Source: Antedon mediterranea (lineage: Eukaryota > Echinodermata > Crinoidea > Comatulida > Antedonidae). From it: 64,000 nucleotides of DNA. Below, one piece after another: positions 1 to 12,645 of the stretch (positions within the stretch are counted from its first letter, which is position 1; each line of letters begins with the position of its first letter). The stretch is from positions 11,336,932 to 11,400,931 of the forward strand of contig NC_092679.1 in NCBI RefSeq assembly GCF_964355755.1, written 5' to 3'. The notes below the pieces were generated by a model. It was not told the origin of the DNA and did no database searches. It worked only from the letters and a program-made list of their open reading frames with translations. Made by a program: the position numbers and the translations under genes.

Positions 1-845
1 CAAACTATCTGTACACTGCCTTGACCCTGGCAGACCCCTCTAAAGTTCGACTAGAGACTCCATTCCCCCAACTGGCCTAGCTTAGATATTGTTGATACCA
101 CCAGCAACCAATGTTATAATTATGATTTAGCACATTGTAAGCAATACAAAATGACCTATAACAGACTATCTGTACACTGCCTTGGCACTGGCAGACCCCT
201 CTAAAGTTCCCCCATTTACCCCAAGTATATAGCCTACCTTAGATATTGTAGATACCACCAGCAGCAAAAAAATAACCACCCAAAACAACATGTTTAATTG
301 AATAAAGTTTAACTTTAATCGAACTAACACAAAACAATTGAAAATATATCACATCAATGACGATAAAATGACCATTACCATTCTAAAGGGGAAAATAGTT
401 TAAGAGTTTCAATTAAAACTTATATATTATAAGCCAAATATATATAACAAGTATGGATTCGGGTAAATTTAGCATTCCTTGCCTTTGGATGTCAAAGATA
501 CATCCGTCTGTAACTCTTGGACATATTTTGAGAGAAAGCTTAGTAATCACCCTAATCAAATTCAGGATTGTAGTAACTTAATCTTAAGTGATTTGATTAA
601 TTAATAGTGGGTAATTTTAAATGCTGTATATTATAATCTTAATCCTGTATTCATATGTATATATATATATTTATAAATCCAAAGGCAAATTACTGAAAAA
701 ATGACAATGCTGTGGGTATCAGTGGCTGGATCTCAATGGAGATACAAAAAAAAAGCGAAAAGCTAAATCAAAACGATAAAGTAAACAGCCAGAAAAGTTA
801 GCAGAGCTTTCGCGCAACACTAGCCCTTCATCAGTGCAAGTCTTA
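1..845 (-). repeat. Left arm of a giant inverted repeat
   Basis: This stretch is the approximate reverse complement of 3200-4066. Landmarks are CTGGCAGACCCCTCTAAAGT near 27 and 189, the ACATCAATGACGATAAAATG stretch near 350, and the GAGATAC/CAGCCAGAAAAG stretch near 735-795. The arm is cut by the window edge, so its true length is unknown. It brackets a Penelope-like element together with the right arm. Confidence 0.9.
795..845 (-). ncRNA. Hammerhead-ribozyme-like motif in PLE end (left)
   Basis: Minus-strand copy of the motif at 3205-3260. It has the exact core CTGATGA (834-828) and GAAA (811-808). Its stem II carries a GCGC change against GGGC, and stem I is not convincing. It is reported as a family signature rather than a proven ribozyme. 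Confidence 0.3.
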
Positions 846-1079
846 TATAGATGCGTTGAGGCTGCAAACGTGCTCAATTGGAATCAAGAGCGAATATATA
901 TTTTTATAAAGTAGATGGAACACGGACGTCTATTACACGGTGTTTTACGTTAAACGATCTTCAGATAGACTGAACACTACCGTATCTCGATCGAAAAAAA
1001 TATAAAAAAAAAAAAATATAAATATATATAATTTTATTTTATGTACTTTATTTATGTAGATATGTAGTACTGTATCTAT

Positions 1080-2899
1080 TTAAAAAGGTATTTGAACAAA
1101 ATTAGAGATCTCAATGAGATCCAAATTGACAATTGCCGCAAAATCCTCACTGAGTTTGACGTTGAAATTCACTCTAGAACTAAGAAGTTGAAAAGAGAAC
1201 TTCCTGCATCCTAGTTTCAAAACAAATTCTGGATTATCGCCAATGACTGCCGTAAACAATCAACGGTAATGGCCCGAAGGGAACATCACAAATTTGGTCT
1301 ACCATGCAGACTTGGTCATTTCAACACAAATGACTCTACCTTCGGATGACTTCAGGGCTTTTAGGAAACCCTGCAGAAGGTTCGTTGGGACATATAACAA
1401 GAATCAGAGCAACACCTCTGATTCAGTTGTTGAAATTAATTGTCGACTTTCCGAAGGAGAGAAAAAACTTCCTTCCCGAGGACTTAAATTCTGCCCAAAA
1501 CCAAGGCAGGTCGGCGCACAACAAGTATCTTTGGATATAGAGTCTTTTTCTAGAAGATTACGATTACGTGAATATTTTGCTGATTCAGACAGCAGCACCA
1601 CACAAAACGAAGGCAACGTTAACAAATTTAAACCAAAAAGTTCCTGGAATCCACCTAAAAATCGTTGTCCAGCTTTAGAAACATTTATCCAGGCTATTGA
1701 GGAGGATGTACAAAACTACGTCCCGAGTCCAGATAAACGTGACAATCTCAAAACAAGAGAGGCAGGCCATTGCCAAATTGCGTCAGTGTAATGATATCAT
1801 CATTAAACCCGCTGATAAAGGTCCTGCCACTGTTGCTATGGACATCAAATTTTATTAAGAGGAATCCTTAAGACAGCTTCATTATATATCGTAAACTCAC
1901 AACGGAACCCACCCCGGAAATTGCGGATAAGGTGGCAAAATCTGTTTCTGTGATGGTAAAAAAAAACACTCCATCGATCCTAAGATTTACAGTTACCAAA
2001 TCCACTAGTAGCGTTGATTTTGTGGACACTATAGTGACCATAGAAAATGGTACTCTCAAAACTGACCTATTCCGTAAATCCACTGATAAAAATATGTACC
2101 TGCTCCCTAGCAGTTGTCATCCCCAACATTGTACTAAAAACATACCGAACAGTAAAGCATTACCTATTAGACGTATCTGTTCTTCAGATTTAGATTTTCA
2201 GAATCGTACCGAAGAACTAACCGGACATCTCCGGAGTAGAAATTACAAACCTATCAACCTAGGTTGCCTCCATTACGGGGCTATTAATTTATTGAGAAAC
2301 ATATGCCCATTCTACAGTCCACAGAACGTCTCAGGACTGTTTTTCCGGAACCACCCATTATTGCATTTCGTAGACCTCCCAACCTTCGTGATATATTAGT
2401 CAGATCCAAATGTAAGAGTGAAATTAACTCTCATGACAGTCAAAATTTGGGCAGTCACCTTTGCGGCAAATCTTGCAAAACTTGTTCATTGGTTGATTCT
2501 ACTGAAAAATGTAAGAGTAACCAAACTGGCCGCATTTTTCGGATAAGACAATCAATTAATTGTCTAACCAAAAACGTCATTTATCTCATATACTGTAATA
2601 TTTGTGGCAAACAGTACGTCGGAGAAACAAAAAACACTCTCCGTATGAGAATGACACAACACAGATCAGCTATCAACACATTAAAGCTTGTTCAACCTAT
2701 AGCCGAACATTTTAATTCATCTGGTCACTCGATAACAAATTTCAGAGTTATTGCAATATTCCATGTGTCAAATGGAGCGACAAAACTTGCAAAGACAAGG
2801 AAAACCACTGGGAATTACAACTTAAAACCACAAAACCTTTTGTACTTAACATTAGAAACATACTCCCAGGTTGGTAAAATTATTCCATTGTCTACCTAA
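1080..2899 (+). pseudogene. Penelope-like element ORF remnant with GIY-YIG endonuclease
   Basis: Broken coding sequence in several frames. 1410-1790 encodes the PLE N-terminal block (EINCRLSEGEKKLP, GLKFCPKPRQ, SWNPPKN), running into IIIKPADKGPATVAMD at about 1800-1845. Stops and frame changes follow. The frame from 1932 jumps from RT palm N-terminal sequence to VDFVDTIVTIENGTLKTDLF and LPIRRICS, which lie after the RT catalytic core, so the core is deleted. 2303-2899 carries a GIY-YIG module: VIYLIYCNICGKQYVGETK and an R-x-x-x-H cluster. The RT deletion makes it non-autonomous; family assignment is from these motifs. Confidence 0.85.
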
Positions 2900-2938
2900 A
2901 TTTAAGTTTCAATATTAACCACCATTTAAGCTGTTTTT

Positions 2939-3038
2939 AGTCGCGTGGACGCGACTCTATAGTTCACTATGTCGGCGGTCGGTCGGTCTGTCGGTCTGTC
3001 TGTCGGTCCGGTATCACTATGCGTTTTAGCACGCGACT
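2939..3038. mobile_element. 100-bp MITE, internally deleted copy of the 40035 family
   Basis: Starts AGTCGCGTG, ends CACGCGACT, and shares the internal GACTCTATAGTTCACTATGTCGG and GGTCCGGTATCACTATGCG stretches with the 618-bp element at 40035-40652. Only the left ~80 bp and the right terminus remain. It sits between the PLE reading frame and its 3' end. Confidence 0.75.
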
Positions 3039-3199
3039 TATGGCTGTTGGCCATGTTTAGTTTCATTCCAAAATTGTTTATACTGTATCTCTACCAAGCT
3101 ACCTTCCTTGTTTTCTACTCTTATTCAGACTCCACCCTGTCTCCTTTTGTTGTATTTCTTTTATTCCTGTCCACCCAGGCAGCACTTGCCAGCTCTTAT

Positions 3200-4066
3200 C
3201 CTTCACTTGCAATGATGAAGGGCTAGTGTTGCCCGAAAGCTCTGCTAACGTTTCTGGCTGTTTTACTTTATCCTTTTGATTTAGCTTTTCACTTTTTGTT
3301 TGTATCTCCATTGAGATTCAGCCACTGATACCCACAGCATTGTCATTTTTTCAGTTATTTGCCTTTGGATTTATATATATAAATATATATAGAGGATTAA
3401 GATTATAATATACAGCATTTAAAATTACCAACTATTAATTAATCAAATCACTTTGGATTAAGTTACTACAATCCTGAATTTGATTAAGGTGATTACTAAG
3501 CTTTCTCTTAAAATAGGTTGCAAGAGTTACAGACGAATGTATCTTTGACATTCAAAGGCAAGGAATTCCAGATCCTCACAATTCTTAACAGGAATGCTAA
3601 ATTTACTCGAATCCGTACTTGTTTATATTTGGCTTATATAGGCCTAAGTTTGAAGTGAAACTCTTAAACTATTTTTCCCTTTAAAATGGTAATGGTCATT
3701 TTATCGTCATTGATGTGATATATTTTCAATTGTTTTGTGTTAGTTCGGTTAAAGTTAAACTTTATTTAATTAAATATGTTGTTTTGGGTGGTTTTTTTTT
3801 TGCTGCTGGTGGTATCTACAATATCTAAGGTAAGCTATATACTTGGGGTAAATGGGGAAACTTTAGAGGGGTCTGCCAGTGCCAAGGCAGTGTACAGATA
3901 GTCTGTTATAGGTCATTTGGTATTGCTTACAATGTGCTAAATCATAATTATAACATTGGTTGCTGGTGGTATCTACAAGATCTAAGCTAGGCCAGTTGGG
4001 GGAATGGAGTCTCTAGTCGAACTTTAGAGGGGTCTGCCAGGGCCAAGGCAGTGTACAGATAGTTTG
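3200..4066 (+). repeat. Right arm of a giant inverted repeat
   Basis: Reverse-complement partner of 1-845, with scattered substitutions and small indels. Its inner part is the 3' end of the Penelope-like element. The outer part is the first ~160-bp subterminal repeat unit and the start of the next. The divergence between arms says the duplication is not recent. Confidence 0.9.
3205..3260 (+). ncRNA. Hammerhead-ribozyme-like motif in PLE end (right)
   Basis: ATGATGAAGGGC, a 7-nt loop, GCCC, GAAA, then GCTCTGCTAA. It matches the hammerhead core order CUGAUGA - stem II - GAAA - short stem III (GC/UCU/GC), but the first core base is A instead of C. Penelope-like elements are known to carry hammerhead ribozymes. 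Stem I pairing is poor, so activity is doubtful. Confidence 0.3.
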
Positions 4067-4770
4067 TAATAGGTCATTTGGTGATTGCTTACAATGTGCT
4101 AAATCATATAACATTGGTTGCTGGTGGTATCTACAATATCTAAGCTGGGCTAGTTGGGGAAAGAGGGGTCTCTAGTCTAACTTTAGAGGGGTCTGCCAGG
4201 GCCAAGGCAGTGTACAGATAGTCTGTAATAGGTCATTTGGTATTGCCTACATGTGCTAAATCATATAACATTGGTTGCTGGTGGTATCTACAATATCTAA
4301 GCTGGGTTAGTTGAGGGAAGGGGGGCCTCTAGTCTAACTTTAGGGTGTCTCGCACTTGCGGTGCAGCAGACAATTAGTCTGTTGTTATCCATTTAGTATT
4401 GTATGAACACAACTTGTTCGTTTGGAATTGATTTTGAGTGGTACCTCACTCATCTATGCTAACCCCATTTTAGGCCCTCCCTCGGGGGGGGGGGGGGGGT
4501 CTGGCGGGCCTTTTGCAGCAGAGAAAAAGTCTGTCGTTTGTGATACTGTTATAAGGATGCCAATGGGCATCCCATGGTGGTAAAATTAGGTGGTATCTCT
4601 CTCATCTAACCTGTGCCGATTTTTTAGCACGTTTCGGGGTCCCCCCGGTCTAGACGCAGCAGGGGGTACCCGGCAGACTCCCATTTTCATTCACTTCAAG
4701 TGACCCCCAACACACTCAAATAGTCAGATATTGGTACCTAGCTCATCTAACCAAATGTCTCTGGGCTGCC
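3860..4770 (+). repeat. ~160-bp tandem subterminal repeats, decaying outward
   Basis: Units beginning ACTTTAGAGGGGTCTGCCAG start near 3860, 4021, 4180 and 4336, giving periods of about 161, 159 and 156 bp. Each contains TTGCTGGTGGTATCTACAA. Past 4400 the same frame persists only as degenerate TGGTA(T/C)CT...CTCATCTAA motifs at about 4440, 4590 and 4733. At least two units in reverse orientation occur at 27-210. Confidence 0.8.
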
Positions 4771-7700
4771 GGTCTATTAGTAACAATCGTAGAAACACCA
4801 ACAGCTTATAGTAACACATTTTTTGGCTTTAGCTTAGTACAAAATTACCCAAAAAGAAGAAAACTCAAAATTGACATACTTAGTTTTCGATATGAAAACA
4901 CGGTTAATTTTCAAGAACGTAAGAAATCAAAGTATGTTTTGTTGGTCGAATAAATAAATGAAATGAAATTAAATGAAAGTAAATTGAGTTGAGTTGAGAT
5001 GAAGAGAGAAGTTTGAGAAAATGTTGACTAAACTTTTAATTTAAGTTTGAAGCGTTTCCTTAATCGGTTTAATTGACAAGGGTCATTATCGTACTCAAAT
5101 CGTTGACTGTAACCAGAATTTCCTAGAGTTAAAATGTTAAAGAAATAAATAAAGTTGTGATTGATTTTCGTAAAGGATCTGGGTCTAGCCTAAGCCTAAG
5201 TTTCTACTAAGTGACCCATATTTAGATACTAATAGGCCTACTAAAATGTATGGTTTGGCCTACCAACTCTGTACTGACATGGATCCCATGTGCATAGTCT
5301 CAATTATTTAAAAAAAATACAAGCTTAAATTTTGTTTTATTTTTATTAGGTAAAACAAACGGATTTATCGGTTTATTATTAATCAATTAAACTTACTATT
5401 ACTTCCGTGTTTACAAATCATACGAACGTAAGTACGTATCTTGAATTCAACCAATCAGTCGCTGTCTGAGTTGGCCTTAAGAAGGGCAGCAGAGGAGATA
5501 TCTATGTATTAACTATAGAATGGCACTTCGAAAGTGCATACATCCGCCTACTGAAAATTCTCCTACATAATATAAGATTTCACCGGAAAAACAAAATAAT
5601 TTTTTTGTTATTCTTGAGTCTTAATGCTGTGTGGGATTAGGCTAATTTCACTCCAACCATGTGCATGCGAATTTGGTGTAATGGTTATGTAGCCAGCCTT
5701 TTAACCACTAATAGTTTCAGTTGACTAACAATAGAACAGCAACGCCAAAACAAACGGGTGAATTAAAAATAAATAGGTTTTTTAAAACTACTAGTATAAA
5801 AAAAACAGTAGTCCTACCAGGGAGTTGTTATTAGTTATTAACAACTCCCTGGTCCTACATTTAATCAAATGTTTTTAAATAATCACAAAATATAACTTTT
5901 ATCTTTTTAACAAAAATGACGTTTTTTGGACTATTAGTTAGAAAATGCAATTTCAGTTTACATTTATTAATTTAAGACTGCTCGCCGGCTTTTGAAAATT
6001 GTGTCCTATCTTTTAATAGTAGCAGGTTTGAAAAAAATACTAAAAAGTGGTCCAGAATTGGGATACTGGTCCGGATTGACTCCAAAATGTAATGGAGTGG
6101 TGGTCCCTAACCACATATCTATCTGTATTTTCGTTTGGTAAAAAAGATCTTGCAATAACTTTTTGAGTAATCAAACAGGCAGACAAATGCGATCGACTAC
6201 ATATACCTCATTAGCGGAGGTAAATAATGTTATCGTCGTATAAATAGGAGTTGTTTTTTACAGTTCGTTTTCGTGTGGAGAATACATTGTTGATCACATT
6301 GTTAAAGAATTAAACTCTCGATCGAATGTATTGTCTACGTAAACTCAAAAGCTACGATGTTCACAACTTATGGCTCACTTTCTTTAATTCCATATTATGT
6401 GGTGCACTGAGCTAAATGTATAGGCCTACAGATGGAGAGATTATGAGAGGAAATATGGACAGACTGGGCGGATGACAGGGAACATTTTCGCCAGTGTAGC
6501 GTAGCAAAAAGCTATACAAAACAACCTTATTGCTACACATTTTGAAAATTGTGTAGCAAAAAATACAATACAAACTATGTTTCTCGACTTAAAAATCAGT
6601 TTGATTAGCAATATTGCTAAACAAAATTTTTAAATGAAAATTTTCCCTGGATGATAGTTGGCGAGTGTATGCCGACGTTGATATGGTCTACCAGGAGAGA
6701 GGGTGAAAATGAAAATTGCTATACAGTAGGCTTATGGCAGATCCATCCCATCCTCAATCCTGCCTCCAGGTTGATTGAACGGAGCGATAGACTTCGGTCA
6801 GCGTCGACACGCACGAACCCATAGAGAAATTCGTTTGTCCCTACTGGGATACAATATTTATAATGAATATTTTCAGAGATCTGTCTTAATTTGTTGTTGT
6901 TTCTTAATTTCATCATTGTATTCTTGAACCGTGTGAATTTCATGTGAAGGATTGAATAAATCTGTATCTGTATCAACATTGATATGTGTTTTAACTTTTA
7001 ACTTGTTTATTTTTTTCAATTGCAGGACGCCACTGTAATTTTATATTTTAAGACTTGTTATATATATTAATGTTGTGTTTGTACCGACAGACCATATTAA
7101 ACGTTAAGATAAAGTTTCACATTATATTACAGTTCATATTGTACGTACCTCTGCTGAAATGTTACTTTAGGCGTAAATTTCATCCACAACAATTTATTGA
7201 TGGTCCCTATAGGTCTATAATTCTACACTACTCAGCACAATAGTGAAAAATGTGATGCGCCCATATAATTTCTACGATGATATCACTATATTTGTGCATG
7301 GGTCAAACTAGTTATAGAAACTAAGTTATAATACAACTTTAGAACTCAACTATAGGCATGTTTTAATTGCAAATAAATAAATATAGTTTTATGTTTATTT
7401 TTTATTTATTAAATTAAATTATTATTAAGTTAGTCCTAGTCATCGTGGCCCAAATACGTCGTCAGCATCGATTTTTTCATCTTGTAAATTCCATTTTAAA
7501 GTATTGCACAGTCACGAACAATAAAATATAATTAGTAGGAGTAGGACGACCCCATCCCACATGACGACACACCCATCGGTCTCCATGCATTCACACTCTT
7601 TTTTTACCTCTATTCAAACGTGGTAAAGTGAGTTAGGTTCTTTAAAGTTCTGATAATCTGATACAATACAACATGATTACCGTATCACTTATGATATTGT

Positions 7701-7929
7701 AATAGTATTCATATGTAGAATAGCTCAATAACCCCTTACAATTCATAGGCCTAATCATATTTTGGTCAAGGGCTTACTAATAGGAATGTAAAGAATGCAT
7801 TTAAGTCGTTTCAATAAAAAAACAACCATGATAATTATAACAAATAACCATTATGAATTCCCGGGTCGTAGAACACTACACTTCTTCTATAATCTCAGCA
7901 CGATATTATAATAAATTGTTGACGTAATA
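4771..7929. other. Gene-free stretch downstream of the Rho gene
   Basis: No coding frame is convincing. A perfect 14-bp-stem hairpin lies at 5817-5852 (CCAGGGAGTTGTTA and its complement). TATAAATA at 6239-6246 is followed about 25 nt later by a possible initiator; this could be a solo LTR or a promoter, without other support. Three-prime UTR of the Rho gene presumably lies just below 7930. Confidence 0.5.
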
Positions 7930-9128
7930 TTAAGATGACATGCATGCTGGCTTCTTCATGAAACGACTATACCAGTGCGTTTTATATTTCTTTCTTGGGG
8001 CGAAAATTGCCAACATGGCTTCAGCATAAACATCCTTTAGTCCTTTTTGTGTTAATGCAGAGCATTCGACATAACATTCAGCACCAATCTTTTCGGCTAA
8101 TTTATCCGCTGCTTCCACTGATACCATTTTCTTGTTTTGACGTTGGAGACGAGACTTTGTAAATCCGTCGTCACGAAGATCACTTTGGGTTCCGACTAAT
8201 AAAAATGGAGTGTCCGGGTTATTTTCTTTAAGTTCTTTTACCCACAAGTCTCTGACATTTTCAAATGAATCTGGCTCCACAACCGAGAAGCAAATAAGAA
8301 ATATGTCAGTCATTGGATATGCTAAGATGCGAAGCCGATCGTATTCTTCTTGGCCAGCCGTATCAAATAAACCAAGATTATATATAACGTTATTAATTGA
8401 TACATTCACTGGAAAATAAAATAATTAAGAAAGATGAGCATTGAATTGGAAAAACAGAGAGGACATTTAACAATATCATGTACCATAGCCTACACTCTTG
8501 CATGGTTGTACAAAATAATTAACAAGGCCTATGCCGTGATCGCCGCAACAAACAATTCACTGTACTCATCCCCATACTTCCCTCTATTTTTACTTATACC
8601 ATTTTAAGGACACATTTAATAATGATAATACACCAGTAATATTTTTAATTTTTAGTTACCGTTGGCGAGTTTCATAGGAAAGAAAGAGAGAAGGATCGTG
8701 GCCTCCTCTTCCCTCATCTCGAGCTTGATGTAATCAATTAAGTGGTCTAATCATATAATAATTTAAAACAAGTTCGATAAATGACAGTCGCATGTATGTA
8801 GGCCTATAATTTACGGCTCCATTCGTATTTAAGGAAGGACCGTATAAAAAGGTTTACTATAGTATTTATTAGTAGTTTAATCAGGAAGGTATAAAAATAA
8901 TAATATTTTTATACCTCCCTGGTTTAATGGCCTTCCTGCTTCTCAATACAATATAATATATGCCTAGATATGTATAAAATATGAATCTTAAAACTTTTAC
9001 TTACCCGAGTAATTATCGAAAACAGTGGGTATATGGTCCCGTGGAAATCTGTTTGTAGCATAGCTTATTAACATACACGTTTTTCCGACTCCGCCATCGC
9101 CTATAACAACACATTTCAGATTATTCAT
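7930..9128 (-). CDS. Rho-family small GTPase, Cdc42/Rac-like (two exons)
   Basis: A membrane-anchored GTP/GDP switch, expected to act on actin and polarity. Exons are 9128-9005 and 8408-7930; the donor is GTAAGT and the acceptor CCAG. The join restores TVFDNYS-VNVSINN and gives 200 aa. Visible: P-loop GDGGVGKT (10-17), switch I Thr35, DTAGQE with Gln61, G4 TQSD, a Rho-type insert after DLRDD, G5 SAL, a basic tail and the CaaX box CMSS. A terminal Ser suggests farnesylation rather than geranylgeranylation, by the usual CaaX rule. The start is set at MNNLKCVV by family alignment; the frame stays open upstream to 9326, but that stretch is unlike the family. Both GTPase-competence residues (Gly12, Gln61) are kept, so it is probably active. 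Subfamily assignment (Cdc42, TC10 or a divergent paralogue) is uncertain. Confidence 0.93.
8887..8916. repeat. Perfect 12-bp-stem hairpin in the Rho gene intron
   Basis: AGGTATAAAAAT and its exact reverse complement are separated by 6 nt, inside the single intron of the Rho gene. It is probably a tiny foldback insertion or an AT cruciform. No function can be assigned. Confidence 0.6.
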
Positions 9129-10948
9129 ATCAAAAAGTAAGAAGTTAATATTTCTTCTTTCTGCTTCACTATTTCCCGCCTGTTGCTCTGTACAGTCTAT
9201 ATCCAAGTGACAGCAAATACCACACGAACAATTGATGACATCATTCAAAATACTGTATTGGGAAAAGTAACCGCGAAAGAACGTACACTCATCTGTGTTC
9301 ATTGAAACATGACATTTGTTCACCAATCACAGCTTGTCATATTTTGAGTGAGATTAATATTTTATTTAGTGTACCGGATATTATTGTTTCCGATGGTTTT
9401 ACACAACAATTATGAAGGAAGCGTGAGTGTATATTATTATCATTGTATTGCACAATCCCACAACACCTTCGCACACACGAATTCAATTTGGTTACTACAG
9501 TACTTATATTGAAATCATAAGGAAGAGCACGCCACCTTATTACAATCTTTTTTCGGTATTTTAGTAGAACTACGTCCCAAAACCGCATACCGAATACAAA
9601 GGAGGTATCTGAAGGACCTATGTTATGCAATAAGGTAAACAAAGATTAAATAAACCACAAAGTCAATAATACTTAACAAAGGAACGTAGGGGTACTCTTG
9701 AAAGTAGGCCTACATAATTGATTAGACTTGCCCAAGTCTGTATTCATTGTCTTTTTTATTTATTTATTTGTTTTTATTTCGATTTTTGTCTGAAAATAAG
9801 TCTGTATTCATTGTCTTTTTTTATTTATTTGTTTTTATTTAGATTTTTGTCTGGAGTATCCAAACACAAGTAGTATACGTATGAAACGCCATATGTGCCA
9901 AAATATTTATCTCTTTACTAATATTAAAACAAAACTCTGTCTGGAACCCAGACTAATTATTTATAAGCAAAAGAGCAACCATTACAAAATTACAATTCAA
10001 TATTGTATTTTGAAAACAATATTATATTAAATTAAATCTTACAATGTTTTGAGTTGGCATTTCATTAATTACTATATAGCCTATAGGGTCTACAAATACG
10101 ATTTTAAACCAATTTGTTAATGTGTTTGTTATTGTTACTACATTTTTTCCCATCGAACTTAAATAACTGTTACTTTTGTATAAGCATATTTGAAATTTGA
10201 TTTGATTATAAATTTGGATATACAGTATTGTATTGTTAATTAACCGTCGAGTATAGATAACATGTTTGAATTGAAGTGAAGTGAATAGAACAACCAAAAA
10301 ACAAATTGTTTTTCTGAAAAAGTGATCAATAAATCATGAAACTCAATTATGTTTATAGGCCTACATAAATATTTTCATTTTACTTAATCTTTCAACTACA
10401 TTGCTGTATTAAATAAATTGAAAAGAAGATGGATGATGACGTTTTGGGATTGGGTGAAAGAAAGTTTTAAAATTTATGTTATTAAAAGTTTTTTTAAGCC
10501 CAGCGCACACTAGGCTGAGCCAACTGCTGACACGAGCAAACAAATTTGCTGCAAACTGTGATCGCATTCTATCGGACGCACACTAAACGCCTTCAGTACG
10601 CGATTACAGTTAACTGAGAGGCATACACAATTTTCGACCCGAAAAAACATTTTTGGCAATCATGAAATATTGATATGTCAAAGAAAAAGGAAATTCAAAT
10701 TAATTAAACAAAATTGAAAGAGATTTAGAAAAAAAGTATAGTACTGTATAGTGTAGTGCAAATTTGTTTTCTCTGCAATTTACTCATCCGAATAAATAAG
10801 ATAAACACTGTATATAACAAAAAACATTTCACAAATTCCAAATCATAAATTTGATCCTCATATATTTATTCTGAATACTGTATTACTTTTGTTTAAATCT
10901 AGTTTATATTTTTTTTTAAATGACAATTATAATGTACACAATTTAAGG
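9129..10948. other. Gene-free stretch upstream of the Rho gene
   Basis: The 5' UTR or promoter of the Rho gene presumably lies here. A ~60-bp T-rich direct repeat (GTCTGTATTCATTGTCTTTTT) occurs at about 9737 and 9799. No other gene is seen. Confidence 0.4.
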
Positions 10949-11290
10949 TTAAAGATGTATTGTTCCCCGAAACATGAAAAATCAAGATTAATTTAAATCA
11001 GACTTTGAATACGTTATTTTGTAGTTTTAATAAAGTTAATCACTTCCATAGAAAAAAAAATGTTTTCACTTATAAAATTACTAAATAAATGGTTAAATTC
11101 AACCAAAAATCCATTGGCTGGCAGCCAATTTGACCATTTTTTGCTTTAAATTACATGTTTTTCAGGTAAATACATTTTTTTTTCGATCCAATATTTGGTC
11201 AAAGTGGATAACTATATGTTACATTGAAATGGAATATTCAACACAAATTTTTTTAAGAATTATTTTTTCAGGGGGACAATACATCTTTAA
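10949..11290. mobile_element. TTAA-flanked MITE, AGATGTATTGT ends
   Basis: TTAA is followed by AGATGTATTGTTCC; the right end reads GGGGGACAATACATCT then TTAA. A second, longer copy is at 37772-38328. A TTAA target with these ends suggests a Kolobok- or piggyBac-type non-autonomous element. Related fragments are near 19040-19290, 38990-39081 and 43100-43222. Confidence 0.75.
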
Positions 11291-12032
11291 ACAACAATAT
11301 ATGCAATTTAAATGTAAAACCAAATACAAATACTGTCAATGTCATTTAAATAAAATTGTAACAATCATTTTAAATGCAATGTTAATAAATAAAATATAGA
11401 AAGATTATTTGACAGCTAAAATTGTATACAAATTAAAAGAGAATATCCACAATATTGCACTGTAATGGGTTACTGTATTTGAAATGCAAAATATTATAAG
11501 CCTCAACAATTAATTTAATTAAAAATTAATTTATTCATTCAATCAATCAATAAGGTATTAATGATCCTGTTATGAGGATCATTATAGTAAAATAGTAAAA
11601 AAAAAAAAATACAATATGAACAAATTCAACGAACAATCAATATATGCACATTTATGAACATTATGAACTTGCACAAATACATTTTTTTCATTATAAAAAG
11701 TGCTCTGATATCTATGTTTTTATTAATACAGTATAACTATAATGTATAATATATAAAAAGAGAAAACAAAACCAACAAGGCAATCCTGCAACGTACATGG
11801 AACAAATTCAACTATCGATTGATAACACAGACAATATATATATATAGTATAATTATGTCACTATATAATATGTTTATATATGTTTACACATGCACATCTA
11901 TAAACATTACTTTGTAATATCATTTACCGGCACCTTTCAATTCACGGCATCTGATTAGTAAATAGTTATTCCCATGCTCTCTCGAACTATACACATTTGC
12001 TATGCAAACTGCTTATGTCAGGCATATACACA

Positions 12033-12180
12033 CAGTGGCGGATCCAGGATTTTGAAATAGGGGGCCCAGGGTCTAAAAAAAAAAATGTTAGGTGCCAAAC
12101 TGAAATATGCTTTGCAATACATTTAGCAAAATTTAGGAAGATCAGGGCCGGCTGCCTGCCTGCCCCCCACCCCAATGAAT
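12033..12180 (+). mobile_element. hAT-type MITE end
   Basis: CAGTGGCGGATCCAGGAT begins at about 12034; this is a common hAT terminal sequence, here followed by AGGGGGCCCAGGGTC. The partner end is not visible, so the element is truncated or decayed. It lies between the Rho and cpRAS genes. Confidence 0.5.
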
Positions 12181-12530
12181 TGATGACTAAATATCAAATA
12201 TCAAAAAGTTTTAAATTGGTCTTTTTGTGTACAATGTTAGAACTAGTCTAGATATACGCTTTTCATCTCAGTATGATAATTTGACTTTTTTATCATAATT
12301 TTAAGGGTTCATGTGGGTTTTTTTTTCCATTTTATTGACTTGTTTTGTATTCTGTTTTTTTTTATGATGAATAAAAAACAAATAAAGTACGCTTTGGGAA
12401 TATTAGGAAGTTTTCGCAGAAGCACCTAAATTACCCACTCAATTTGTTTTTAATGCGAGTGGTGTACGTTTTGTGCATGACACATGCGTTATGTTCTATA
12501 CTTCAGTCTTGAAGCAAATCAAAATGAACA

Positions 12531-12645
12531 AGTACACGAACGCCAGTGTTTGCTAAAGTATGTTGTTATGCTAAAGAATAGAATGTTGGCATTAAAGTGA
12601 ACATTTACGTGCTAGTGCGAAAACTCCCTATTAATTGCATAGCGG
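12531..12645. repeat. Dispersed repeat shared with 51518-51640
   Basis: Both places contain TTTGCT..A..TATGTTGTTATGC, TAGAATGTTG and GCTA(A/G)TGCG(A/G)AAACTCCCTATT in the same order. It is an unclassified dispersed element; one copy is intergenic and one lies in an RNase T2 intron. Confidence 0.65.

Noticed and set aside
6719-6979. 86-codon minus-strand frame
   Set aside because: No domain and no splice partners; typical of chance frames in this AT-rich spacer.
9337-9642. 101-codon minus-strand frame just upstream of the Rho gene
   Set aside because: No similarity to any domain I know; it lies where the 5' UTR or promoter should be and has no join to the GTPase.
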